NCBI GenBank assembly: GCA_001179505.1
Contig: CDMY01000255.1
Coordinates: 275,936 to 339,935, forward strand
DNA from: Vitrella brassicaformis
Taxonomy: Eukaryota; Sar; Vitrellaceae
Reading direction: 5' to 3'
Length of the DNA: 64,000 bases
Of this stretch, positions 11,228 through 22,621 are shown one piece after another. A model generated the notes under the pieces. The model saw only the letters and a list, made by a program, of their open reading frames with translations, searched no databases and was not told where the DNA came from. Position 1 is the first letter of the stretch, and each line of letters begins with the position of its first letter. A program made the position numbers and the translations under genes.

Positions 11228-11669
11228 CGGGTGATGCTCGTATGTGCAGACGAATGATTCAAGTGCTACGTGAACGCGAATTTGGTTCATTTAACGTTCG
11301 TCTCGAGTTGATTCGTTGGTCTCTCATCTTCGTCCATCATCACGTGTCGGCGAGTTCTTTGGCATGGGTGAAGAGTAGCCTGCCACGTCGCAGGAGGAGA
11401 TTGATGTCTCTCGATTGGACAGAGAGGCATCTGTCTGCCACCTGCCGCGTGGCATGGCACCCTCCACACGCATCCAAAAGAACCGGGTGACTCTGTCAGT
11501 CAGTCAGTCAGTGAGTCACGTCTCACGTATCAATCATCCTTGTATCCACACCGAGCTCTTCCCCGACTCACGTCATTCTCATGCCTGTGTGCGTATCTCA
11601 TCTCGATCGCTTCCTCTGTCCTGTCTGTCGGCCCCACTGATCACGACTCACTCCTATCCGATCGGACAC

Positions 11670-11699
11670 CCACCGCACCGCACCGCACCGCACCGCACG
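11670..11699. repeat. CACCG pentanucleotide array
   Basis: About five tandem copies of a CACCG unit stand inside the desert. Confidence 0.7.
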
Positions 11700-14600
11700 C
11701 ACCGCGGCAACGCAGCCGCACGAAAAGCGACATGGACACCCCGCACAAATCCGACAGACAGATACTCCACCTCGCTCCCGTCCGTCCACTGTCTGATATT
11801 GTGTGTGAATGTGTACGTGTTCGTACTCGTACGTACGGAGAGGAATGCAGACAGACAGACAGACAGACATGAGACATGTATGTTAATTCGATGGATGGAT
11901 GGATGGATGATGTCCGTCCCGCCCCCGTGGCACAGACAGAGAGCCCACCGGCACTACTGCAACCCCTTGTCTGTCTCCCGTGGTCATTCATCTCATCAAC
12001 GGAGAAACTCGCCTGCCGTGTCGTCCTTCCTTGCTCCCCGCCTGCCCGTGTGCTCGTACGTCAGCCAGCCCGACCACAATTCCGACTTACACCGACCAAT
12101 GTGTGGTGCCATGCCATGCCATCGAAGCCCCTCCCCGTCCAACCAACCAACCAACCAGCCAACCAATTAGTCACTCACTCCATGGGTAGTCAACGGTAAA
12201 AGCACCAACAACACCCTCACCCCATCTCTCGTACCGTGGCCAGCGAAGCGCCCGCCCGCCTGCCTTCCTTGTCTTCTCTTCCCTTACTGCTCTCTGTGCG
12301 CGCCACATGCACCGCAGTAGCTGTCTTGCCTGTCTCCATCTGCCTGTCTGTCGTTTGGTCAATGCAGTTCTGCATGAGCGAACAAACGACACCCCTACAT
12401 CCACACACACGCACAATGTACACGTAAAAACCCACCAACAAGTCAGTCACATGAGTGCCAAGTGAGGGAGGGAGGGGAAAGGGTGGGCAGGTACACAGAT
12501 AGACAGATGCCCGTCTGTGGGTGATACATACGGACAGCTATGTTGTTCGTCAGTGACTTCATCAAGAGTCACCGTGTCTGCCCGGCCGGACCCCTCTCAC
12601 AGCTGGCGGCAACCTACTTCGCAAACCAGCTGAGTGTCGTCAGCTGACGAAGAAGGTCGACGACAGCGAACCGAGGGGTCCCGTCCAAGCAACACGCATC
12701 GCAGGATGCGGCAAAAGAGCCGCCGTCACACAACATGGGCATTGGGCATACACACCCGTGGTATAGAGCGATGTAGTGTGATGCAGCGGGTTGGTGGATG
12801 AATGAGTCAGGTGGTGACTGAGTGGGTGGGTGGGCGGATATTAACAGACAGTACGGAAGATCGATCGACACAGACTGATTACGACATAGGGTACGACAGA
12901 CAACACACACCAACGGACGGACAGACACGCAGCCACATCACATCGTGAAGCCAGCCAGTAGGTACATAACACACACACACACACGTAGATCCACACATAG
13001 GTGTGACACATGGACAGCCCTCAAGTCATTAAACACACCGACCGAGATGCACACACACTGCACGGATGAATGCACAGGGCGACACGTAGTCAGGCGATCG
13101 ATCAGCTGTAGGTGGAATGGTGTTGGTTAAAGGCAAAGAGTGGACGAGGTAGTGAACATTCAATGCACGGACGAATTGTGGCAGCGACTAAAATCGGTGG
13201 GCAACAGAGAGGGAGAGGGGGGCGAGCTAAGGTGGGCCGACGACCGCACGAACAGCCACGGACAACATCGATGTGTATAGACATGAAAAAGGACACCGAC
13301 CGCTGCAGCGCAGCTGGTGGGATGGGGTGTTTGTTATTGGTCGCGCCATGCACCGGAGGGCCGCCCGGCCTGTCCCTCCCCCCACTCTCACACACGCCCC
13401 CAACCCGCCCCACACTGACTATACATCCACCCGGCCAATGGACATCCATCCGTCCATGAGAGTTGCGAGTGAAATGTGCCGGCCAACCACCAAACGGACG
13501 GAAACGTGCGTACTGGTCTACAGTGCCGCTCACTGGTGGCATCCATGTAGGCACGCGCACACCACAACACACCACACCACACCACATCAGACGACACGAA
13601 CGAGCATGACAACTACCCCGTGCGCTCTCTCACTCCCATGTCCGCTCTCGCTCTCACGTGTAGACAGACAGACGGATAGATAGATAGATAAGTATAGGGC
13701 TATGTAGGTATGTTGCCTGGATAAAGAGGCGTAGGGAGGGACGACCACTCACTCGATCACTCGCTGCTGAGACGCCGGGACTATACATCAGTATACAGAC
13801 AGAGTACTCGGAACTCGCACACTCATCGCCTGCCTGTTTGCCTGTCTGGCTGGCTCGTTCGTTGGTTCTTGTTCCTCCTACGTATACACAGCTGTACCTT
13901 GTGCAGTCACATCGGCTGATGTGTGCACACACATAGTCAGTCAGTCCATACTCACAGTCAGTTGCATTGTGTCGCATATGTCCCTCCTCGCTGTACAGTA
14001 CACGTGATGGGCTCTCTGTCCATATCGACCGCGTCTTCGTCTCCCCTCCCTAACGACAGAGTGCCCAGCAGTGGCCAGTCAGCCAATGTGTGTCAACCCC
14101 CCAACAAACAGACGGACAGTGTGCCCAAAACCGTCACCGTTCCTTCCCTTCGCTCGCTACTTTTCCCGACCGGCTCACAGCTGATCACGATCACCTCATC
14201 GGCCCAGCCCGACATCCCACACACAGCAACCAATCAGTCAACCAGGATGAAGCATCCGTGAGTCGGTCAGTCCGCTGTCTGTCTGCGCGGCACATCGCAG
14301 GGAGCCGCAACCGCACGCAACAACGCCGGGAGACGCGTTGCGACGCACGCTGACGATTCCCCATGACAAACCACACAGTCTGACAACTGACGCGAGTGGG
14401 CAATGAGAAGCATCACATGCATCTTGATTGTTCTGCTCTGTTCCCGCAGCCCAGCCCCTCCCCTCGGTTGGTTGCGTGTGTCCACGCGTCCATGAATGAC
14501 ATGATTCCAACATCGGCAGCCAGCCACTCTACGCACCGGTCGGTCAGTCAATCAGCGCGATCCCATCCACTCCACCCACCCATCCATCCATCAGCCATTG

Positions 14601-17600
14601 CTCATTCAGGATAGTCGTGTATCTGTCTGTGAGTGCGTGTGGATGTACGTTAAATCTCACCCAAGTCAGTCAGTCAGTCAGCGCATGAATGGCGGCGAGG
14701 AGGCAGTCGCCTCGCTGCCGCTAGCCAGTACTGTACGGCATACACGAAGGGGCATCGCATCAATACCACGAGGGAGGAGGAACCATCTATAACATTACAC
14801 TGAGACGCTGAGCCAACCACACACACACACACACACGCACACACATGGCGCCAAGAAGTCAAGAAGGCAAGAAGTCAAGAAGAGACAAAAGGGCCAGTCA
14901 GGATGTGAGTGATATTTGGATGTCATGGAACTCTCTCAACTCGACGCTCTCTCTCATCGCATGCATCGTCGTAGGCATTGATTGCAGTAAGACACACACA
15001 TGCCATGCAGCCATGTAGGTAGGTATGCAGTAAGCACGAGTGAGCCAAAAATGATCAGACAGTATACCCCGTTAACAACAAACATAAAAACAGTCACAAT
15101 CGGTGTGTCTTGGTTGGTTTGGTCGGTCGGTCGACACCCCGTGTCCGCCCTGCCACCCGCCCACTGGTGCGGATGGATGGATGGATGTACCCATCGTCGT
15201 GAGACAGACACCCTGAGCGTAAAAACTCTCTGCGATAGGTACGATACGACAGGCGCGCACAGAAAACAACTGCAATGTCGTTCGTGTCGTGCAGCCGTCC
15301 CGTCCATCGGTCCCCCCAGCCACCCAGCCATCCACCCACCCACCCAGCCCCTCGTCTGCACTAGCCACTGAGTGAATGAATTACCAGACAGATGGGACGC
15401 ACGGACGGGCGGGCAGGCGGACTAGGCACACGAGGCGGTGGTGGAACGTTCCGTGTGAGAGAAAGTGTGCGAAAAGGGCACCACAGTGAGTGAGTGATTC
15501 ACATCATAGTGCGCGGGCATGCACCATGCAATAGAGGATCCAAGGCAGAGGGGGAGAGCCAGGCAAACACGCAAACAGGCAGGCATGCAGGCAGACAGGC
15601 GTGAATTGGCCATCCACAGCAAAGCAAACGAAAGGACACGAGACGAGCACGCGACGAGTGCGTTGGTCAGCAAGGAATGCAATCGAGACGGAAAAAGCCG
15701 GCCGCATGGCATGCACTCGATCATCCAATCCATTCATTAGCTACCATGTCTCTCCGTACACAATGGTCGCGCCACAGGGAGCGTGATGTGATGACACACA
15801 CCACGCACAGACAGACAGACGTGTGCGTGTGTGAGCAACACCCTCCCCGCGCGGCAACCGTACCGAGACACACCGTAGACAGACACACCGTAGACAGACA
15901 GACAGGCACAGAGAGAGAGAATGAGTCGAACTGAATAAGCCAACCATTCACACGCACATCGTGGATGGACATACACACCAATCGATCGGCCCTCCCTCCC
16001 TCTGTCTCTCATCAACCATTCATTCAGTCAGGCAGAGGACGTCAGCCATTTGGGGGAAGGCGCCCAGTTTTAGCTCCTCCCCCCGCCCATACGGTGTCGC
16101 TTCTCTCGAGGCATCATTCTACGCGAACAGGCAGGCAGGCAGGCAGGCAGAAAAGGCGAGCCGCTCATCTTATGATCGGATCATGCATAAGGTCAGTACA
16201 CGTGCACGGGAAAGAGTGAGTGGCGGCGCAAGGCAACCCAGAGATGACATGACTGACGCAGAGAGAGCGAGAGAGATGCATGGGACAACTTCCAGGCAGG
16301 TAGGCAGAGAAGACCATCACAGCAGTGGAGTGTGCACAAAAGCAAATCAGCCAGCCAGCCATCCAGCCAGCCCCGGTCGGTATGTGAGTAGGTACGGATG
16401 CGTCCCTCCCTCCCTGTAAGTGAACGGCAGATCGGTGGATCAATTGAGTCACCTGCTGAGCGAGTGAGAAACAGCCCACCCATCTCACTGCTCCCACTCA
16501 CCATAGGGAAACCACACACAGAGGACGTCAGGCGAGCCAGAATCACTGCTGCAGCAACCAGAGCGGACGGACAGACAGGCGGTGGTTCACAGAGAGACGA
16601 CAAGACACAGGGCACCAGTAGGGAAGGGGATGGCAGAGAGACACATCTCCGGCCATCCCATGACTGCAAAAACTTGCATATGGTTTGTGCGTGTGTGTGT
16701 ATGAGCAGACGGTGTGCTTGTGTGGCGCTGGTGGGGGGTGGTGGTGGACGAACGGCTCGACGACGATTCAACAAATGACACACACAAGACACACCGGCAC
16801 TCACACACACAATCCAGGCGCACCACAGGTGAGACCACCACGCATGGCAAGCCGGCATGTGCAACTAACGACCCTCGCTCACTCAGACCGCCTCCTCTCC
16901 CTCTCCCTTTCTCCCTCTCCCCCTCCCGATGGATGGATTGTATCATTGCGGCGCATGAGGCAAAAATAGGACGCAAGCCGTGCAGGAGAGAGACAAATAC
17001 GCCCTCATGCACTCATGCACCCAGCAGGCAGGCAGGCAGGCAGCGACGAGGAGGTTTGCACCTAGTGAACAAGTAGGGTACGAAGGAGAGGAGGGTCGCT
17101 GGTTCATCCATCGTCACACCCGCACGCACAGCAACAATGCAGCAAAGCATGATGCAAAAATGCGTCACGTATTCGCTAAGTTGCTCGCTGACTTGTTCAG
17201 CTACCCTCCATCCATCCATCCGTCACCAAGCTCATAAACCTGCCGTCATTCCGTCCGTCCGTCCGTGGGTCCGTGTGCCCACTCCCGTGGGCTATTGACA
17301 GGTATGCACGCACAACAGGCACCGAAGAGGAGCGGAAGGGACTGGAGAGAGAGGTTAGCGATAGATCCATCCAGACGGATCGATTCATTCAACACACATA
17401 CAGAGAGAGTGCGATCAGACAGATTGAATGAGAGAGAGAGCGACAAAGAGAAGAGAGGGGAGAGAAGAGTAGACGACACGAAGCAAGCACACAGACGGCT
17501 ATGCATGTCATTAAGCACCAGCAGCAAGCCCCCGCCCACAAGCAGAGAGACACGATACAGGTCGGTTTGCCGGTCAGCCAGTCAGCCACGGACGGATACG

Positions 17601-18367
17601 AAAATAAAAAAATGCAGCCACACTCTCACTCACCCACCGTGCAATGCGATCGATCGACATGGACCCACCCACCCACACGGCAGCCACACGTGCAGCAGCA
17701 TCACCCGTGCACATGATGTCCCTCCCACCCAGCAAGCCAGCCAGCATCGGAGAAGTGAGTCCAGTACACACCACACAGCGAACGTACGTATGCATTCCAC
17801 TGGGGTAGGTATCGATGTATGGATGTATGTGTGTGTGTGTGGGTCCATGACATGATGGTATGTGTGTTTGTGCGTGTGCATGGGTGCAGTGCAATCCATC
17901 AAAACTGCGCCCCACACACCCAACCACAGCCACAGCCACACATCGGGTCGGGCCCATCCAGGTAGGTTTGAGCAGTGCGATGTGTGCGTTGCCCTCCAGC
18001 AAGGCACAACACATAAGCGAGAGAGAAGAGGTGCGGGCGCTGTCAGTCAGTGGTGTGCGGCCGTGTTGCGTCGGTCCGTCGGCCTGTCTGTCCTTGTGTC
18101 TCCTCCAGTGCTTCGAGGAGGACTAAATTACGCTCGCACCGCTCACAACCACTCTGGCCAGCCACACACAGCCCCCATAGGCAGCTAGTCGATACACAAA
18201 ACCCCCACCATGGCATGGCCTCTGTCAATTGGTGGGGGGGCGACACCACACACGCATGGAAAGACACACACACACTCGCACATCCCACCCTAAACATCCC
18301 TCCCATTTCACACCATCGTCATTAACTCCCACACGCAAAACCACCCACCCATCCACCCACCCATGCA

Positions 18368-18393
18368 CCTCCCTCCCTCCCTCCCTCCCCCTC
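18368..18393. repeat. CTCC tetranucleotide tract
   Basis: A pyrimidine-only CTCC run occurs just downstream of the LOTUS gene's stop codon (on its 3' side). Confidence 0.6.
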
Positions 18394-18416
18394 TCGGCTC
18401 GTCGATTGTTGTGCGA

Positions 18417-20765
18417 TCACCAGACAGCAGCCCGGTATAGGCCCCCGCCAGCCCCCTTCTTGTAGGGCAGAAATGGCGACCCGAGTCCGTCCCAGCTGCC
18501 CACCCCAGCCCCCTCATCGCCCGACGACGTGGCTGTGGAGGGCGTCTTGGGGGATCCCCCGCCCTCCCTCACAGGCACTCCATGCCACACCTGGCCGCGC
18601 GAGGGCGTGGGCAGCAGCGGGCCGTCGTCCACATCCCACGACGCCACACGGTCACCGTACTGCACGAACGGGTGAGGCGTGCCCGTGTGTGGGTGTGTGT
18701 GAGGGGTGGGGGTGGTCTGGCCGGGGATGATGATGGTGAGGTTGCGGCAGGGGGCCGCGGCGGCCGACGACGACCTGGGAAGCTCGAGTGTGAGTGGCGC
18801 TGGGTGTGTGGTGGGGTGGCTGGCCGGCGGGGGAGCGTTTCGTGCCGTCCAGTGGTTGTAGGTGATGTTGCGGATGTCCTGTGGAACATCCGGAGGGAAG
18901 AACGCGTCGTCAGGCACATCCACCGTCACCGCATTGGCCTGACGAACGCATTCATGGATGGATGGATGGATGGACGGAAGGATGACACACATTGATACAG
19001 GTGCAGGTCGTGTCATTGATTGATGTGACGTACCCGTGCTGTGAGTGGTGTGAGTGGTTCCATTCCCGGTAGGGGAACGTAGTTGGTGGGGTGGATGGTG
19101 ACCTTGTTGTCCCTGCTCTTGTACACGCGACACACCTCGTCCATCGGAGGGTGGGTCAGGAACGAACTCAACTTGATGTGGCCAAACGCTGTCGGAACTA
19201 TCGTACGCCGGAACCTAACAAAGCCCATACACACACAACACGACGACATACATAGATACATGTTCCAGACAGACCTCCTTGCCCGTGCCCTGTCTGTGTC
19301 TTGACTGACTGACTGACTGACTTGGCAGAGAATCGTCGTTTGAATTGCGAGAGTAGTATGCCCTGCGGGAAGTCCTTAAGCAGGCTGCTGATGCACTCCT
19401 TGACCAACTCGACATCCTTCAGGCACGCCGCCCCGCCGCCCTTGCCACCGCGGCCATCGCACTCGTCCGCCAGGCCATCGCTGGTGGCGGTGGTGGTGGT
19501 CGTCGTGGTTGTGGTGTTGGGTGGGAACCCTGGCGAGGTGGGTGTGGTGGGGGAGGGGGGCTGGGCCTGTGTGCGTGGGGTGACCTCGAGGACGGCGGAC
19601 GCAATGCCCTTGCAGGCGGCGACCGGCTGGAGGATGTTGTTCTCGTAGGCCAGGAGGCCCTTGGTGATGGCCAGCTGCACTATGTGGCACATCTCACCCA
19701 ACGTCCACTCACTGAACGGCCCAACCGACACACACGCACACACACATACCAGAACAGACACAGGTGTGTTGCTGGGCCCATGTGTTTCCCCCTGCCTTTG
19801 TTGGCTGCTTACTTGGTCCAGTGGAGTGACCTCTTCTTGAGTTCCATGGCCATTCCGTATCTGCCGCCTTTGAACTGGTAGGCGAACTCACCCGTGGCCT
19901 CGCCACCCCTGCCGCAGCCGCCCTCCCGCATGAGCACACAGAGGTAGTCGGACAGCTGCCGCCACACCCGCTCGGGGTAGGGGTTGACACTCGATTTCGG
20001 GTCCACCCAGCCCCTGAAGCCACAGGGGATGTGCTGGCTCCGCAAATACACACGCGTGGACGGCGACGGGGAGGGAAAGGGCCGCACGCCAGACGATGGG
20101 CTGTCGCGTGTGGCGGCGGTGTTGTCGTGTGGTGCGGGGGTGACTTCGTAGACGGCAGGCATGAGGGAGTAGAGGGCGACGAAGTGCTTCTCCACCACTG
20201 GCGGCGCCTGCAGCTCCTGAAGACGCCGCTCGATGTCACAGAAGAACGGATGGATCTGATCGATGGGCGGGTGGGGTGGGCAAGCACGTCACACACAGAG
20301 AGAGACAGAGACAGCGCCAAACATGAGACTCCAATCCGAAAGCTTCATCGTTGGTCGATCTGTCTTTCCGCCTGCTTGCCGTCCTGCCTGCCTGCCTGTC
20401 CCTCCCTCCCTCCCTCCCTCCCTCCATCTGTCTCCCCGTCTGCCTGTCTGTGTGATCACTGCCTGATCTGACCAGGTGCCTTCTCCCTCCCTGTTTGTCT
20501 GCCTGAGTGTCTGTCTCACCTGGTCTTCGTATAGCGATGTCAGTGCATAGAGGAGCAGGGCCTGGTGCGTCACGGCCGTCTCGTGTGTCACGGGCTCACT
20601 CGATGATGCGGCCGACACGGGCGACGTCCCGGCTGACGACGGAGGGCAGGCAGTCGACACCGAGGAAGATGCCAACATGTCGCCATTCTGGTTGGCGGCG
20701 AGGGGCAGAGTGGCGTCGAGGGCGCAGCAGGGCGACATCGAGGGTGCCTCAGGGTGGTCCAGCAT
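18417..20765 (-). CDS. OHA plus OST-HTH/LOTUS domain protein
   Basis: Five exons (20520-20765, 19813-20255, 19322-19711, 19034-19214, 18417-18938) sum to 1782 nt, giving 593 aa. The middle section has the OST-HTH-associated pattern RYGMAMELKKRSLHWT, EWTLGEMCHIVQLAI and LLAYENNILQP. It is followed by a winged-helix LOTUS domain split by an intron: LLKDFPQGILLSQFKRRF, then AFGHIKLSSFL and VCRVY. LOTUS domains bind RNA, including G-quadruplexes, and recruit Vasa-type helicases in animals; the OHA-LOTUS combination is typical of apicomplexans. A role in post-transcriptional control is inference. The N-terminus is Ser/Ala-rich, a Thr run (TTTTTTTTT) sits between the OHA and LOTUS parts, and the C-terminus is Pro/Ser-rich. 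No nuclease domain is present. It is head-to-head with the MFS gene; an earlier start is possible. Confidence 0.8.
20398..20426. repeat. CCCT tetranucleotide tract in a LOTUS intron
   Basis: Seven CCCT-like units lie within intron 1 of the LOTUS gene (20256-20519). On the transcribed strand it reads GGGA repeats, a purine-rich tract. Confidence 0.7.
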
Positions 20766-21029
20766 GTGCTGTGCTTGGAGGAAGGATTAACACACCGCCT
20801 GCCTGCCTGCTGGGCCGCGGAGAGAGGAGATCCGCCACCTCTCCTCTACAGAAAACCGCCTGGAAGACGTCGCAGAGGACACGCACGTCGAAAACAAGGG
20901 TGAAAGACTGACCGCCCTCGCCACAGAGATCTCCCAGCTCGCAAGCCTGGCGCTCTGCAGAAAAGGAGAGATCTCTCTGCTGCAACAGGTCTATTCCATT
21001 GCGTCAGCCGTGTTGGCAATCGTATCGGT
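20766..21029. promoter_or_regulatory. Divergent spacer between LOTUS and MFS genes
   Basis: A 264 bp interval separates two oppositely directed start codons. It is unusual for a spacer because one plus-strand frame stays open from 20791 to the TGA at 21031-21033 with coding-like codon use, although it has no ATG. Confidence 0.4.
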
Positions 21030-22621
21030 ATGAAGGAAGGAAAGACAGCAAAGGACGAAGAGGCGCGTCCTGTGCCGCGTGAGATCCTGTGGGTCTATCT
21101 GGCGCTGTTTCTGGAGCTGGTGGGTGCCGGTGCGTCGCTGCCCATTCTGCCGTTCTTTGCGCTCGAGGACCTGAATGCATCGCCCTTCCAGCTGGGAGTC
21201 ATGTACAGCCTCTACTCTCTGGCACAAATGGTCGGCTCTTTCGTCTTCGGCCGCCTCTCAGACTCACTCGGCAGGCGGCCCATCGTCCTCACCGCATACC
21301 TCTGGAGCGCCATCGGCTTCTTCCTCACCGGATGCTCTTCCTCCGTCTGGCAACTCACCCTCAGCAGGGCGTTCGCTGGTTTGTCTGGCGGCAGCATATC
21401 GATGACATCGGCCATCATAGCTGACTTCACCGACACCACCACACGGCCAAAGTACATGGGCATCTTCGGCGCCACCATCGGCCTGGCCTTCGCCATCGGC
21501 CCCGGCGTGGGCGGGGCCGCCAAGACGGCACTCGAATCCCGCCCTCTGCTCTTCTTCTTGTGCTCGATCATGTGCTTCGGTGCGTTTGTGCTGTCGGTGG
21601 TGCTGATCCCTGAGTCGCTGCCCAAGGCCCAGAGGAGGCCCCTGCGGCTGTTGGACCGTGTGGGCGAGGCCGCTCCGCTGCTGAGTGCGGAGGGAGATAT
21701 GGAGGTGGGCGACAGGGGCGCCGCAGGGGAGGAGGGGGGTGTCAACTACGTGGGCCTGCTCATGGTCTTCGGGGCCCGGTTCCTCACGAGCTTCACGACA
21801 TCCCTCATGACGACCTGCTATTCCATCCTCTTCAGAGAGACCTACAAGGAACAATTCGGTCAGGGAGGGAGGGCACAGCACAGGACAGCACACCGCCTCT
21901 GTTGTGTGTTGTGCTGTGCGCGTGTGTACACTGCCTGTCTCGTGTCTGTCTGTCTGCCCGTCCCGTGTGTGTGTGTTGCAGGCCAGCTTGATCGTGCGTT
22001 GGGCATGTTCCTGACGGTGTTGGCCCTCGTCATGTGTGTGTACCAAGGATCCATGTACCCCAAACTCGTCAAGAAATTCGGCAAACACCGTAAGTCTGCC
22101 AACCCAACTCACTCAGCTCACATGCAAAGGCAACTGCACTCATTCATTCTACGTGGCCCTGTGACTGTGTGTGCAGGGATCATTCACTTGGGGTGCTTCA
22201 GCTTGGGTGTGGGTGTGCTGCTGATATTCTTTTCGACCCGGCTGCCGACCTACCTGCACCTGCTGGCCATCTGCACCTTGTACGCCTGGGGGTCATCAAT
22301 GGTGGAGCCCGGCCTCCCCACTCTCGCAGCGTCATACGCCGATGCAAAGCATCAGGGATTCGCACAGGTAAGGAGCTGGGCGCCCTAACACACACCATCA
22401 TGCTTCTCATGCTTCCACCCTACAGCCATCCATCGATCACCTTTCTGCGTGTGTATGCGATGTGTGTGAAGGGTTCTCTGAGTTCGTTTCGGTTTTTGGC
22501 CTTCATATGTGGTCCGTCGCTGTTCGGTTACTTGTACAAAGAAGTGAGCCCCGCGGCGCCCTTCTGGGTGGCTGGCGTGGCCGGCATGCTCGCCGCCACA
22601 CTCACCACCGCTGCTGAGTAA
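21030..22621 (+). CDS. Major facilitator superfamily transporter
   Basis: Four exons (21030-21858, 21982-22089, 22177-22367, 22472-22621) total 1278 nt, giving 425 aa. It should have about 12 membrane helices. The first helix reads LWVYLALFLELVGAGASLPIL. The loop 2-3 signature FGRLSDSLGRRPIVL is the MFS GxLaDrxGrk motif, and helix 5 carries a Gly-rich AIGPGVGG antiporter-like motif. The charged middle loop (EAAPLLSAEGDMEVGD...) is long. The last exon ends ICGPSLFGYLYK and a final Ala-rich helix. The best family match by eye is the TetA-like drug:H+ antiporter group; the substrate is unknown. The start ATG overlaps the TGA of an upstream open frame. Confidence 0.85.

Larger units (their letters stand above)
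11228..18416. other. 7.2 kb gene desert rich in microsatellites
   Basis: This lies between the convergent amidase and LOTUS genes. It is filled with short runs of GGAT/CCAT, GACA, CAGT, CCACA and CTCC units. Many open frames cross it, but their translations are repeat-derived (Cys/Ser/His-rich, such as HTHT, SVSQ, TDRQ) and show no family. A 35-codon frame at 12540-12647 is the only stretch that looks faintly coding. No tRNA or transposase was recognised. Confidence 0.6.

Noticed and set aside
11415-12170. 251-codon plus-strand open frame in the desert
   Set aside because: Translation is repeat-derived (HRTAPHRTH, DRQTDRH, PTNQPTN) without a domain; length is explained by stop-poor microsatellites.
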